A stretch of DNA of 64,000 bases, from contig QEYB01000936.1 of assembly GCA_017562135.1 (NCBI GenBank), positions 372,001 through 436,000 of the forward strand. The letters are read 5' to 3'. Both the position numbers and the translations under genes were made by a program. The DNA is from Dipylidium caninum. Its lineage: Eukaryota; Platyhelminthes; Cestoda; Cyclophyllidea; Dipylidiidae. Of the stretch, positions 35,753 through 47,966 are shown in pieces. The notes below the pieces were generated by a model. It did not search any database and was not told where the DNA came from. It was given only the letters and a program-made list of their open reading frames with translations. Position 1 is the first letter of the stretch; each line of letters begins with the position of its first letter.

Positions 35753-38364
35753 ATGGATGTAACTGCCGCTTTTGACTCAGACGTCGGGAACAAATCTTTC
35801 AATAACCTTTCTTCTCTTCAGGAATTACTCTCTGAGTTTAGTCGGGTACGTTTTGTTTAAGTTATTATTCACTTTATATGGTTTTGCTCTCTCGTCCTCC
35901 CCACTAAACTAATTGCTTGCAGAATATTTTTCTAAAATTATCTACTTCTCGCTGATAAGGTGCTTTGCTGTGTTGATGACTAGAAGTACGGAGTGAAGTA
36001 TAAAGTCTCGAATTCTCTTCGCTACAACGAGGGTGATCCTCGTAAACAGAGTCTCGTATATACCATGGCTGTCTTCTCCTGCGTTCTAAAACGCGCTCGT
36101 CAGTGTCCTTCATCCTTTCGCATTGAAGTCCGTAAAGGCGCGCTTCAAGTCGTCCATCGTATGATGCAACACAATCATGGGAAAATTGCGGGTGATCCAG
36201 AACCGGGTATGTAGTTAGTCAAGTACTTTAACGCATTTCTGTAGTAACTGATCTCACAGAGCAATTCAACGCACACTTTTCAAACGCAAAGCTCACTTCA
36301 TTTGCCGCTGTAATGGCCAAAGTAAAGGCTTTCGAGGAATCAACAGGAAGTGAGTTTCGAGTCGGACGGTCGGACTTATTCAAGGCAGGAGAGAAAGAGA
36401 AGGAAATCTTTCGCTATCGTCGTATCACCTATGAATGCATTCATTATGGACAGCGTAAAACTCTAGCTCGCTTTGCACCGGCCACTAATTCGCAGGGATC
36501 TGGTAGCGCTCGACTTGGTTGCATGGCAAAATTTGACGTTCGTTACGCACCAAAAGGCTTCAAAATCAGTGCAGTCGTAATGAAGCACAACCATGAAGTA
36601 TCTACCTCGACATCAGCTGCAGCTGGTAGATTTTGTCGTAGGAAAACAACACAGTATCATCAGAACGTTGTTTGGATGACGAATTGAAGTTAGTGCCATT
36701 ATGTATCCACTTATAAGCGTGTGTTTTGCGTATGTGCAATATTCGGCGCAAATTGAGAAGCAAAGGCGAAACCTTCGCCATAATACTCCATTTCATGTTT
36801 ATTCATTGTTATTCAATTTCCAACTCGCATCGTTTACTTTCTCCTGTCTCTAACTCTATTTCTCATCTGGTTACGAAGCCGAAAATATCGCTGTTGTCCA
36901 CAAGCCCTTCTGGCATCTTTACTCTTTATTCGTTGAGCTCTTACATGTTGACGCATTTAAACTGAATCATTATGCCCTGAGTTACAACATTGATATATTT
37001 GAGTTGATGTAGGGAGATACCTGATGATTCACTACGCTTTAAGGAATTTTGATTCTTTTGTCTCACGTGCAAATTCTCATCCCACATTGTTAAATCATGA
37101 GGTCACAGATTTGTAACTTATTCTAGACGCATAGACATGGCTGTGAGAACTAGGGATCATATTTGAACTTTTACGGATGTGTGCATCAATGAGAATCACC
37201 TTTATGATTTTGCCCATCACTAGTACTTTGTGGCTTCTTCTGGCATTAATCGTTCCCCACAAGTCACATTAATTCTTGTATTCATTTGAACACAAGATTT
37301 TTTGCTCAATCACTGATCTATATCGATGCTGAGTCATGTCGGTCATTCTTCATGACTTCATAATAAGCCATATTTTACATTTGTAAGAAATGTTAAGTTC
37401 ACTGAGACTTAATTTAGTCCTCCTCACTACCCTGATGTCTGACTCCTAAATTCTTTAGCACGAAGGATCAAAGGGGGAAAGACGATCAACCTGAGGAAGA
37501 TCAAATGTGAGTTAATTTCTGGTTTTTCGGTAGAATGTTAGGAGACCGTTCATTTTTTGTCTCTTTCGTGGCGCTTCGCGCGCGCTCAATATTTAAGTTG
37601 AAGATTCTGGTATATCCACGTAGTTATTTTTAATAAGAGGTAATCATACTATTACTGCCGCATTTTTATTTGTTTTCCATGTTGAAGCAGCGTTACTTGT
37701 AGTTACCAGTAGTATATGCTGCTTTCTTATGAGCAGGTCAAATGGACATAATGGGGCAACACCATATAAACCAAAGGATAATTCATCGGGCACTATTGTA
37801 TCAGAGTGAGTGAACTGGCGATAAACATTAGTTTTCGTGGTATTTCACGTTTCTAAGTCTGTAATTCTCTATACGATTCTAGAGAAAATCTGTTGAAAGG
37901 CGAGGAAGAAAAGTCATCCACCACTAAAAAAGCACTCTCTACGTCTCCTTCATTGCCTGTACATGTTCCAACTCTTCCTTCTCGGAGTTTCGATCTATGC
38001 AAACCTTCGCCTGCCCCTCAGCCCTACTGGATAGCAAATCCAGCCAGTAAGCTCACAAAATTACCTTCGATTCGATGGTGATTCAACATCTCGCGTAGAA
38101 TCCTCTACCTTCTCTATTTATCCAGCCCTCTTAACCCACAGCCTGCCGCTGGAAAACCCCAGAAATCGAAACCAGAGTGGTGCTAATATCGATGGAAACG
38201 CACCTCGTGAACTAAGCCAGTCAGAGCGTCGTCTTCTACTATCTGGCAAAATGCAGAGGGTGCTAGACAAGGCCTGTCATGGCGACGCCAAGCGTTTTCA
38301 GGAGTGCAACGATCTTCTGGACGACTTGGAACGAGGCTGGGCAAAAGAGGATTCAATGGTTTAG
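35753..38364 (+). CDS. Orphan protein with two FAR1/FLYWCH-like (WRKY-GCM1-type) zinc-finger modules
   Basis: I recognise the domain type but not the gene. Seven exons join with consistent phases: 35753-35845, 35984-36206, 36260-36597, 37466-37506, 37737-37805, 37883-38046, 38126-38364 (TAG), giving about 388 residues. Module 1 (exon 2) has Cys-x7-Cys (CVLKRARQC) and ends MMQHNHG. Module 2 (exon 3) has TYECIHYGQRK, then LGCMAKFDVRYAPKGFKIS and ends MKHNHE. A C...C...HNH pattern with beta-strand-like spacing is typical of the zinc-finger fold shared by FAR1, FLYWCH and Mutator-like transposases and by ZSWIM-type proteins. The C-terminal half is Ser/Pro/Lys-rich, then a charged helix (LDKACHGDAKRFQECNDLLD). 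No transposase (DDE) or SWIM motif is seen. It is probably a DNA-binding nuclear protein, possibly derived from a transposase. The exon 3-4 junction has an alternative donor at 36625. The model from exon 4 on is less certain. Confidence 0.68.
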
Positions 38365-38680
38365 TGGAAGGCGTAGTTTCAGCTCTGAGATCTTATGGTT
38401 CTCTTGGCGACAGCCTTATTGCCAGGTCTTTCAGACGGCTTCGCGTCGCACCTTCTGCGACGCTTTCTTGTGGTTCTTGTACATATTCTTGTGTGGTGCG
38501 TGCGCGATTAGGCGTTTGGTGTCCAGAGGTATCCCTCTTTGGTGGGTTCGTGGCGGTTGGGGCTCAGGTTCGGTGTGGCGCTATGGCGTTTCAATCATTT
38601 TCGACGAGTACTTTATTCTAATTGATAAACTGGATAATTGTTCTTAGTCCTAAGTGCAATTCTTTCATGGGAATTGCGAG

Positions 38681-38686
38681 AATAAA
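38681..38686 (+). promoter_or_regulatory. Candidate poly(A) signal of the orphan zinc-finger gene
   Basis: AATAAA, 317 nt after the TAG of the last exon, in AT-rich sequence. Confidence 0.4.
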
Positions 38687-39132
38687 TTTAGGTTAGTTTA
38701 TATAAAGTAAAACTTTACAAATGACCTTGTGCAGATTAGTAAGCCCCGTGTAATGTGAGGACTCGCCGTTGGTATGCGTCAGAGTTCCTGCAAGGCTGCG
38801 GTTTGAGGCTTATACGCACACAGATAATATTTACCACTTATGATTATATAGCATCTAACGGTGTAAATACGGTCTTATGGGCGTTTTCATTTACCTAAAT
38901 ATAGGATGAAAAACGTTTGAGCTCAAACACATTGATTTTATCTATCACTGTAGAAGCTTATGATACAGAGCTCTCTTTTGGACAAATTTGCATTCTTTAG
39001 GAGGGGAAACTTAAAATTACTTTTTAACCTATTCAATGCTAACTTTTTTCAACTGAGATTGTCTTATATGAATTTAACTAGCGATATACTGAGACAAAAC
39101 GATAGCCATGGATTTTGAGTTACTCCAGTAAT
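38687..39132. other. Intergenic region upstream of the NT5DC gene
   Basis: An AT-rich 446-bp spacer between two genes on the same strand. No motif or gene was recognised. Confidence 0.5.
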
Positions 39133-42100
39133 ATGTCATCCAAAATTCCTTTAGATTCCATGCAGTTCGGTGCTTTGGTCACTGGCAAAACGTTCAAATT
39201 GTCATTATGTAATCTTGTCACTCTGTCTTCATACGTGAATATGGGACGGGGCACGCCTTCGGAAATCTTACGCCAAAGGAACGAAATGATTGATAGGGAA
39301 GTTCCTAGTCTTCCTGAAGCTGAGCGTTTCCATCGCAAATATTCAAATTTCGAGGATGTCGCCAAAAGTTTGTATCACTTGCAATATTAATATTTAATTT
39401 ATAGGCGTTCCCGTAATGAAGCCTGTTTCCACTGACGCAATTTTTGCCAACCGCGAAGTCAGAATGAGTGAATTAGATGTCTATGGTTTTGACTATGACT
39501 ACACTCTTGTAAATTATACAAATGATTTAGCGGATTTCATCTTTGAGAAGACCATCGATCTACTGGTCTCCAAATGGAAGGTTCCCGTCATAACCACACT
39601 TAAAATTCTTTTTTCGTAACTTCAGTATCCGAGTAAACTGTGCAAAATGGCTTACGATCCCAATTTCCTCATTCGTGGCCTCCATTATGATATAAAAAAG
39701 GTAAAAATTTTAGTCCCTTTTTTTGTACCTCTGCTTTGTCCTACCACTTCAGTATACGGTATTCTGAACCTGTAGGGATTCATCATGAAGGTGGACGCCT
39801 ATCGAAATATTCAACCTGGAACTGTGTATAAGGGCTTACAACCGGTTCCTCCAGAAGTCGTCCAAGCTAATTATAATGGTCTCTACATTCCTTCCGCTTT
39901 GCTCCGAGGCTTTGTTCACACTAAGGTTCGTAACTTTAATTTCACCAAATACATGTGTAATAGATTTCTTGGCGTTCATCTTCCCCTTATGTCTTACCTT
40001 AGATTTATTGAAGTGTCATTATTATTTCATCCATCCTCCATCTTGTCTACTTATCCGTGATCCTCTTATATCTTCATCACATTTCTTTGACGTTGTTTTA
40101 TAGCTCTTTAACGAATCCCATTTCTATTCCCTCTAATCCATTTAATTGCTTCCCTCCCATCGTGCTTGTTCTTTACCTTCGCTTCATTAACCCTCTTCCC
40201 CTTCCTCTTTCGATAAATGCTCTCAACTGGCTGTCGATTTCTGATATGCATCCTTCCATTTACAAAACTTTATCCTCATTTCTCTACACCAACTCAGATA
40301 TCCTCCCTAATACCTAAGGCCATATTCGTTCATATGTACGTATTGCCCTTCGCTAACAAACTGCTAGTCGATCTCTTTGTCATACCAACACAGGATCATA
40401 AAATGACCCAGATGATGGACTTCTTCGATCTTCCTGCCGCCTACTCCGTTTGCTTGGTTATCGAGGTGGGCTTTAATGGCTTTAGATGAGGGTGGAGCAT
40501 ATCAATCAATCACCTCTTTATTCCCTTCCCTTTACAGCACTTTGAAAAGTCCGGTATCAACTACCAACCCGAGTGTATTTATGCTGACGTTAGGGTGGGT
40601 TTTATCTGTTATCATTTTTTGTACATACATCTGTTCACATCGGCTGGTCGTCCTTTTGATTGTTTACTGCCCGGTTGAGGATACTGGATATGGCTGCAGA
40701 TAAAAATTCCAATTTTGACAATAGTCATGTAATGGTTAATTTGATCTCTAATTATTGACAAGTAATCTTTATCTACCTTTATCGTCTCTGTATTTTATAC
40801 AATTTTTCCCTTATGCTATTAAATCAACCTTCCTCAGCCTACATCCATCTCTCTTCCCTCAGATGATTCGACTAAGGCTAGCAGCTCCATTTTTGACGTT
40901 ACATTTACGCGAGTTTACCTTTGAGGCGACTTTATGTCGTCCAACAGCGTTGAGGCGTTTGTGTCTAAAAATAGATTTCGCGTCCATTCACTGTATCGAA
41001 CCAATCCGCAAATTAGACTAGTTGGCCAATTGACTTCATGTGTCGGTCATACTCCCATCATCCCTTAGCTTGCAACTCAACCCTCAACAATAATAGCATT
41101 TTTTGTTTAGAAAGCGGTGGAATACATACATGTCTCTGGATTGCTTCATAATACCATATGCAAGGACATGAGTACGTCCTTTCTTGTGTCTTGATCATTT
41201 TGGCCGTGTCCCTGACCGCGGTCCCTTTCACCTACGTACCCTTGTAGAACGTTACATTAAACCGAATCCACAACTAAGAGATCTACTGATACATCTTGCC
41301 TCGCACGCCAAGAGCCTCTTTCTCATCTCTAATAGTGGACCCGACTTCATGTAGGCTTTTCTTTTGCTAGTGGACATTCTCTTCTCTCTCCCCCGCGGTC
41401 GAGTCCGTTATTAGTAGTGCTGAGTGGTGCACCCTAATTAATGCATTTTGTGGTACCCATAACTCCGTTGCAGAAGTAAAGGTATGCGTTACGCAGTTGG
41501 TAAGGATTGGGAGCGCTTCTTCGATGTCATCATTGTGCAGGCCAATAAACCGGACTTCTTCCGTTCAAATTCGGCGTAAGTGACATGGTGTTATTTCTAC
41601 TCTCCTCCTACCCCGATCTAGTGACAGTGCTCACTAACAGCTTGGTCTTGAGGTTTTATCCTACAAATTATGCCTTCTCATTTCACTCATTTAGATAACA
41701 ATCGTATAAGGGGATGGGTAACAGTAACAAAACTGATATCCAAATAGAGTTGTTCTTTTCATTTGTTACACCAAGTCAGTAGGCGTTCGAACTTTGCAAT
41801 CTAGACAGGTTTCGAACTCGTATGCCTCTGGCACTATAGCTTCTGATGCAAAAGTTAACGGGAAGTAGATCAGTTCACCTTCTGTTATTGAAAACTGCCT
41901 CACTTTAGACCATTTCGTGCCGTCGATGAAACTGGAGCCTTCAGGAGTTGGGAAGGCGTTACCAAACTCGAGAGGGGTCAACTCTACCAAGGGGTCAGTT
42001 TTATTTCATAGCAAGATGATTTTTGGATTTTTTCTTTGCTATCATCATAGTTCAGCCTCTCATCAATGTTTCTTTTTTCCCTCTAGGGTAATCTCAATCT

Positions 42101-42713
42101 CCTCGCCACTTTAATGGGCTGGCAACTTCAACGTGTTCTCTACTTCGGAGATCACGTTTACTCCGACCTGGCGGTGGGTATTTTGCTTTTCCATCCATTT
42201 CGCGTCGTGATTGTGTACTTGAGCATTTGCGGCCTCCCTCCAGGACGCATCCAACGAATGGGGATGGGCGACAGCAGCGGTGATACCGGAGTTGGAAAAT
42301 GAGCTCACCCTGGCCAATGCGGAGGACTATCAGAGGAACCTTCATCGACTAATGTTATTGGATGAGTTGCTTATTGAAAACCAAGTTAGTGGTGAAGATT
42401 ATGCTAATGTTGACATTAAAGACCATTTTTCAATCGTTCTACGGTTACATTACAGATTTGTAGGACAGCCGTTGGTCAAGCCGTTCTAACCGCATGGCGC
42501 AAGGAACGTGATCGTCTGCGCCAAATCTCCAAGGCCTGTTTTAACCCGCGTTTCGGAAGCGTCTTCCGTTCTTTCCACAACTACTCATATTTCGCTCAAC
42601 GCCTTGGCCTTTACGCCTCGATGTACACTTCATCGGTGACGAATCTCCTGAATCATCCAATTAACCACGTTTGCTATCCCCGAAGAGCCTTATTACCACA
42701 CGAACCTCACTAG
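39133..42713 (+). CDS. NT5DC3: 5'-nucleotidase domain-containing protein, NT5DC2/NT5DC3 type
   Basis: This is a HAD-superfamily protein related to cytosolic purine 5'-nucleotidase (NT5C2); the substrate of NT5DC2/3 is not established. Thirteen exons: 39133-39367, 39405-39580, 39626-39700, 39776-39925, 40394-40465, 40538-40594, 41111-41171, 41248-41350, 41474-41575, 41909-41993, 42087-42173, 42244-42384, 42456-42713. They give about 533 residues (human NT5DC2 520, NT5DC3 548), and all phases agree. HAD motif I is [10 protein letters not shown] (D108, D110). Family blocks [13 protein letters not shown] and [11 protein letters not shown] follow. Motif II lies in [11 protein letters not shown], then [20 protein letters not shown]. 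Motif III/IV is [15 protein letters not shown]. The C-terminal block [20 protein letters not shown] closes the protein. The N terminus may be a mitochondrial or other targeting region, with start ATG 39133 chosen as the first in frame. The first two introns are 37 and 45 bp. NT5DC2 versus NT5DC3 cannot be decided. Confidence 0.95.
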
Positions 42714-44286
42714 AGAGCGGTCTAGTTGTGCTGTTGGTGGTGCAGTAGTCAACAAAATCGCAACATGGCGAAAAGCTACCTGAGATGGTAGTGTCTTTCA
42801 TTTGTTGATAAATCGTTCCCTTCCGTACCTCTTCTCTGTCCTTCTCGTCAATAGGTCCGAGAGAGGTTTCAAATATAGGGCAAATTAGCTGTCGAAAAAG
42901 GGTGCTTCCGGATGGGTGATACCGGGGGGTGTGTAGTGGGGAGAGTGGGAATGATGGGTGCGATAACTCCCCACGTTATACCTATACCATTAGTCACTTC
43001 CGATTCGCACAAAAAGTCTACTAGCATACTTTGCTGACTTCAACGACATGGACTACTGACACGGAACAGGTATCGCGATCTCCCAGTGGAATCTGTGAAA
43101 CGGGCTAGAAGTCGTATTGGCCAAATTAGTTGGTGCACCGTGACGGAAGCACGATATGACCTCGGGTGATCTCAACGAAGCAGCTCTCCCATATTCCGCA
43201 ATCTCCAACATCTTTGGGAACGTAGATGACTACCAGGTGATGATGGTACACTGTTTCGGTGATGCGAATGAGGGGTTTGGGCCCTTCGGCGCCCTTCATC
43301 GCTTCTTTTCACTCTAAGGTGAGGTGTCCATTTTCCCTCCCTCGAATAGGTCCAACCGTTACTTGGAACACTAGTTCGCGCTTAAACACTTGGTTGACAC
43401 GAAGCCAACTCTTCGTCCTGACACGAGGTAGCAGGCGACGGACGAAGTCTTCAGTCGAGCCAACCTGGCTCTTTGTCCACTTTCCGGCAAACCCCAAACC
43501 GCCACCGCATCCTGACATCCGATCTCTTATTGTTTTCACTTATTAGCGTTACAAAGCCGACATCAGTACGTCTCCATGGCCGAGAAAACACTCATCTCAG
43601 GCCTAGGCGCATTTCAACCAGACATAAATACTGTCGGCGCCTTTTTTGCATCTCGCTCATGGACTCTATCAGTGAAGCATCTTGTGACAGATGACCTTGT
43701 TGGATCTCCGGTTTGTCAGTGTTGGAACGAGCTAATAAAGTGTGGAAAAATGATCACAGAAAAGTAGCATCAAGCCTAAGTAGTTTCACGTTGAATAACT
43801 GACAGGTGCCGCGTTGACGATATAAGCGGCATTTCCGTCGTCACCAGCTCCAAATCCGGCTATGTGAAGCAACTGTACATTTTGTTGCTTCAGTTAGGGC
43901 TAACAAAATCTCGGCAAACGTCCACATTCGAATTCCGAGTTCTGTGGTGCGAAAAGAAGATCTGTGGGACTGTGAGAACACAAGTAACTCCATTGCTTTG
44001 TACCCTCGAGTAGTTATATGTAATCACAGCAATGATACGTAAATGAGAAAGAATGCTGCACGATAACCCCACGCAACACCCTACGCATATTTACGCTGTT
44101 GTTCCACTTTAGCACCATCACTAGGGGCCTCATGTCCTTAATCAACATTCTACCAATACATCCATGAAATAAAACACCAGAAGAAAGAAATTGCCATTTT
44201 ACAAATGTGACATGTTGAACACGCCAACAGTGGATGCAAACATTCTATGTACACAGCATTGCTGCACGGCCTCATGCCATACTACC
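42714..44286. other. Convergent region between the NT5DC and DDX23 genes
   Basis: A 1.6 kb region holding both 3' UTRs. Several short open frames on both strands show no family or splice support. An AATAAA at 44168-44173 (+) is far from the NT5DC stop, and I cannot assign a clear signal to either gene. Confidence 0.5.
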
Positions 44287-47109
44287 TTAAGCAATGTAGA
44301 CTGTCTCGTCATTTCTCCGCTTTTTCGCTGCGAATGTACCCGGTTTCGTTTGCGCATCCGGATGATTTGCCAACTCAGGAGGGCATGTGGACACAGGTGA
44401 GTTGAGGAGAAGCTGTTTTAGGTCGTAGTACACTCCAGTATCGTCTCGAGTGAGGAAAGTGACAGCTGTGCCCGACTTGCCCGCACGTCCAGTACGACCA
44501 ATACGGTGGACGTAATCTGTACAAGGCTTATATCGTTTAGACTCACACCAATAAAAAAGGAAATCGAAAAGGTGGAGGAAACCTCCACTGCTACACCGGG
44601 AGGCAGCATCGGCGTTTATAGTTACTAACTTACCATCAATTGTTTTCGCCATATCATAATTTATTACAAGGGAAACGTCCTTGATATCAATACCACGACC
44701 CGCCACATCTGTTGCCACCAGTATTTCCTTCTGGCCCATCTTGAGGCTCGCGAGAGCGTATTCCCGGTGCTCTTGACCCTTTCCACCGTGCAAAACCACC
44801 GCAGAATGACCGAGTTTTTCCAATCCTTTGGCCAACATATCGGCGCCCTTCTTTTGGTTAACGAAAATAATCACTGGTGGCTCGATTCCGTCGTTTAGGA
44901 TCTCCAACAATTTCTTCCTGTAAAGCGACAAAGTAAAACAATGTTGCTACTTATGTGGAGAAAAAAGTAGGAAGCATATTGCGAAAGGGACTCATCTACC
45001 CACCGTTTGTCATTCTCTTGCACCATGTACACAATCTGCTCAACACGATCCGTAGGTTTGCCGGCAGTTCCAACATACACGGTGGCTGGACGACGAAGAT
45101 AAGATCGAGCAAGTCGTTCGACAGCCGGCGGCATAGTGGCAGTAAACATGACCGTCTGCCTGTACTTCTGTTTGGTTGAGAAGTTGGCTAATAACTTCTC
45201 ATCTTGCTCAGCCTCCTCCGTATCAGGTTTCTGGTTAGTTACAGGAAGATAGCTCAAGATGTTATTAACGTGAGGTTCGAAACCCATGTCAATCATCTTA
45301 TCAGCCTCGTCCAGCACGACGTAGGTACACTGATTAAGCACGATGTATCGACTTTCTAGTACATCCACAAGGCGACCTGGAGTGCCAATGACAATTTCAG
45401 CACCCATACGGAGTTTAAGAGCCTGATCCTCTTTCGATATACCTCCGATCACTGCAACTGTCTTGATGCCAAGCGGCGCACCAAGTTTAACCGTATCCTC
45501 CTCAATCTGCTGAGCTAATTCGCGAGAGGGAGCCATGATTAGAGCATAGGGTCCTTGTTCAGTATCCTCCATACGAACTAATTTCGGTAGAGTTTGGATC
45601 CATGTCAAGAGGGGTACCAAGAAAGCAAGAGTCTTCCCTGAACCAGTCTCCGCAATACCGATGATATCGCGATTTTGCAAACCAATTGGAATGGCTTGAC
45701 GCTGAATAGCTGTTGGCTCCGAATAGCCGACCTTGTAAATAATCTCCAACAGGTCTTTGTGAATTGCAGATTCTTTCCAGGAACGAATTGGATTAGGCAG
45801 ATTGCCACCTTTGGTGGAGATATTATAGTCCTCACGAAAGATGCGCCAATCACGGAAAGTCATCTCAGAAAGTGATTTCTCTGACCAATGCCGATCGTCC
45901 CATTTCTCTTTTGCCTCGCGCTTAGCCAATCCGGAAAGACGTTTACTAAACGGAACAAAGAGATACAATTTAATAGGCAAAAGACCTACATCTCCTGCTC
46001 CTTTTGAGTATCCGACCGTCGAGTTTCAAGCATTTTTGAGTAAAATTTACCAATTTCGCGTTTTTGTTGCTAGGAAAGGAAGACGATAAATCATCACGGA
46101 ACAAACCTTGATATCAATACCACCGATGTGGCCCCTACCAAAAAACTGGATTTGGTGTTTATCTTTATAGAGTGGATTGTAATCTTGACTAGTATCTTCA
46201 TTTGCATCCCAATCGAAGACAAACTTTCGTTCATTAAGACGTCGCTGACGGCGTTTAGTCAAACGCTTCTGACCCAAATAACGCTCCTTAATGGCTTCTT
46301 CCTCGCGTAATTTGTCAGAGGCGGATACTTTTGCATAGCCGCTATCTTCAGCACGTTTTTCACGACTCTTCTCAGGAAAACGGCGATCCAATTCATCAGC
46401 CCGCCTTCGAGAACGATAATTATCGCGGTCATATCGTGACAAGTTATCCGATTTTGAGAGCTCCTCTCGGTTTTTGGAAAGATATTCAATTTGTCTACTA
46501 AGCTCTTCAGTCACACGTCTTCTCTGTTCCCGAATAGCTTCTTCTCGTCGTTGAAGTGCAATCTTCTCCCTCTCTTCACGGGAAATAAATTTTGGCTTCG
46601 ACAATTCGGCAGCAGCAGCCTCCTTCTTCTGAATAAGTTCTTCTAGTGAGATGGGGCCTTTAATTTTGCCTTTTTCATCCTCATCGTTATCAGCTTCTTC
46701 CACCGTGGTTTCAGTTGGCTCCACTTTGGACCTTTTTGCCAATGGTTCGCCGTTTTCACGGTCCCTTTTATCTTTTTTGGGGCTGTTAAAGGATAAGAAT
46801 AAGAACTGAATAAAATTACGTTTCAGAGCGTTGATGTTTATAGTGATCGTCCCGACTACTAGAAGTTTTGGCTTTTTCGGGTCTGTCTTTTAATTTCGAT
46901 GAGTCTTTTTCGCCCTTTGTTTTACGCCGTTCTTCCTTCTTCTTCTTTTTTTCTTCCTTGCGGAGCTTCTTTTCCAATTTACGTCTTTTTCTCTCTTCCT
47001 TATGTTTACGGCGTTCTTCTTCTGAACGCTTGCGTTTATGTTCCTTAACCTTCAAACATTCTTCGGGACTATCAGCCGGTTTCGCCGGAGGTACGCTGTC
47101 ATCCGACAT
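44287..47109 (-). CDS. DDX23: DEAD-box RNA helicase DDX23 (PRP28, U5-100K)
   Basis: This spliceosomal helicase of the U5/tri-snRNP displaces U1 snRNA from the 5' splice site. Six minus-strand exons (47109-46820, 46782-46107, 46069-45990, 45945-45004, 44917-44634, 44516-44287) give about 833 residues (human 820). The N terminus is a long Lys/Arg/Glu-rich tail. Then come [20 protein letters not shown] and GRGHIGGID, both DDX23-specific. The helicase core has the Q motif ([18 protein letters not shown]), motif I AETGSGKT (447-454), PSREL, TPGRL, DEAD (561-564), [20 protein letters not shown] and [13 protein letters not shown]. It ends [18 protein letters not shown]. Introns grow from 5' to 3': 37, 37, 44, 86 and 117 bp. 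It diverges from the class II PI3K gene. All junction phases agree. Confidence 0.98.
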
Positions 47110-47966
47110 TCAACCGCCGTCCAAAGTTAAGCACACGCGAGACGGAGCGCCTTTTGTGCGCGTATACGCCAGAGCAACAAAAAAATATTTCATCTTAAGT
47201 TCAGATTTGGGATAAGCTTTGTATCAATGCCGTTATAATTTAAATACCGAACAACAAAATTGTGTATTTGTAGTTATAATTGCAAGATCTCTGGATTTTG
47301 AGGTGTTTCATAGTGCGCGTTTTTACATTCCCTGCCCTTTTAGTTGGCAACAAGAGGTTGATACGTTAACACTGTTCCGGTTGTAATAAGTCAATAGATT
47401 CTATAGAAGCAGGAGGATAAAACATCCATTGACGTTTCGCTTTAGAACTAATGGTCCAATTAACATGTAGCTGATTTAGGTATCGACACGAAGTAGAGGC
47501 AAGAATTAATAAGAGATCGTAAAAGTTCAATCGAGATTTAAAAGTAAAGTCTGTTAAGCAAACTACTCTCACACCCGGGTGAAAAGTTTTAACATATAGT
47601 TGAGTTGTAATATTTGTTTGACAGTTAAAAAAGCCAAACTTTAACTTGACCTGAAAAGATAATTACTTTAGCTCGCTACCATAATTAATGGCACTTGTAC
47701 TATTCGCAAGTAAACCTCTTAATATAAATTTTGTTATATTCATGATAAAAAATAAAATTATGTCAGTTTGGTGTGAGCAATTAATCCTGCATCATTTTAT
47801 ACAAGATTTGAATGCAATACTGAGCTTTACTGCAATTGTAATTCCTTAAAATCTTCTAACCACTCACTGAGCAGTTCCAAGGACACATCCAAATACCTCG
47901 CCCTTTGGTCTAGAACTTTTGTTATGTTTCCTCAATGCATCACGCATTAATACTGGGGTTCTTAGG
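47110..47966. promoter_or_regulatory. Divergent spacer between DDX23 and class II PI3K
   Basis: An 857-bp AT-rich spacer between two divergent start codons, expected to hold both 5' regions. The PI3K frame is open to an alternative ATG at 47919. I see no specific promoter motif. Confidence 0.45.

Noticed and set aside
38279..38647. Overlapping open frames (122 and 105 codons) at the end of the zinc-finger gene
   Set aside because: They overlap the phase-supported last exon and its 3' UTR in other frames. The Cys/Trp/Arg-rich translation looks like an out-of-frame shadow.
40862..41021. Possible extra NT5DC exon after an acceptor-like ccctcag
   Set aside because: The neighbouring exons (ending 40594, starting 41111) join in phase 0 and give an uninterrupted family alignment without it.
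43259..43767. Open frames downstream of NT5DC, considered as C-terminal exons
   Set aside because: NT5DC already ends with the conserved C-terminal block and a stop at 42713; these frames show no similarity to the family.
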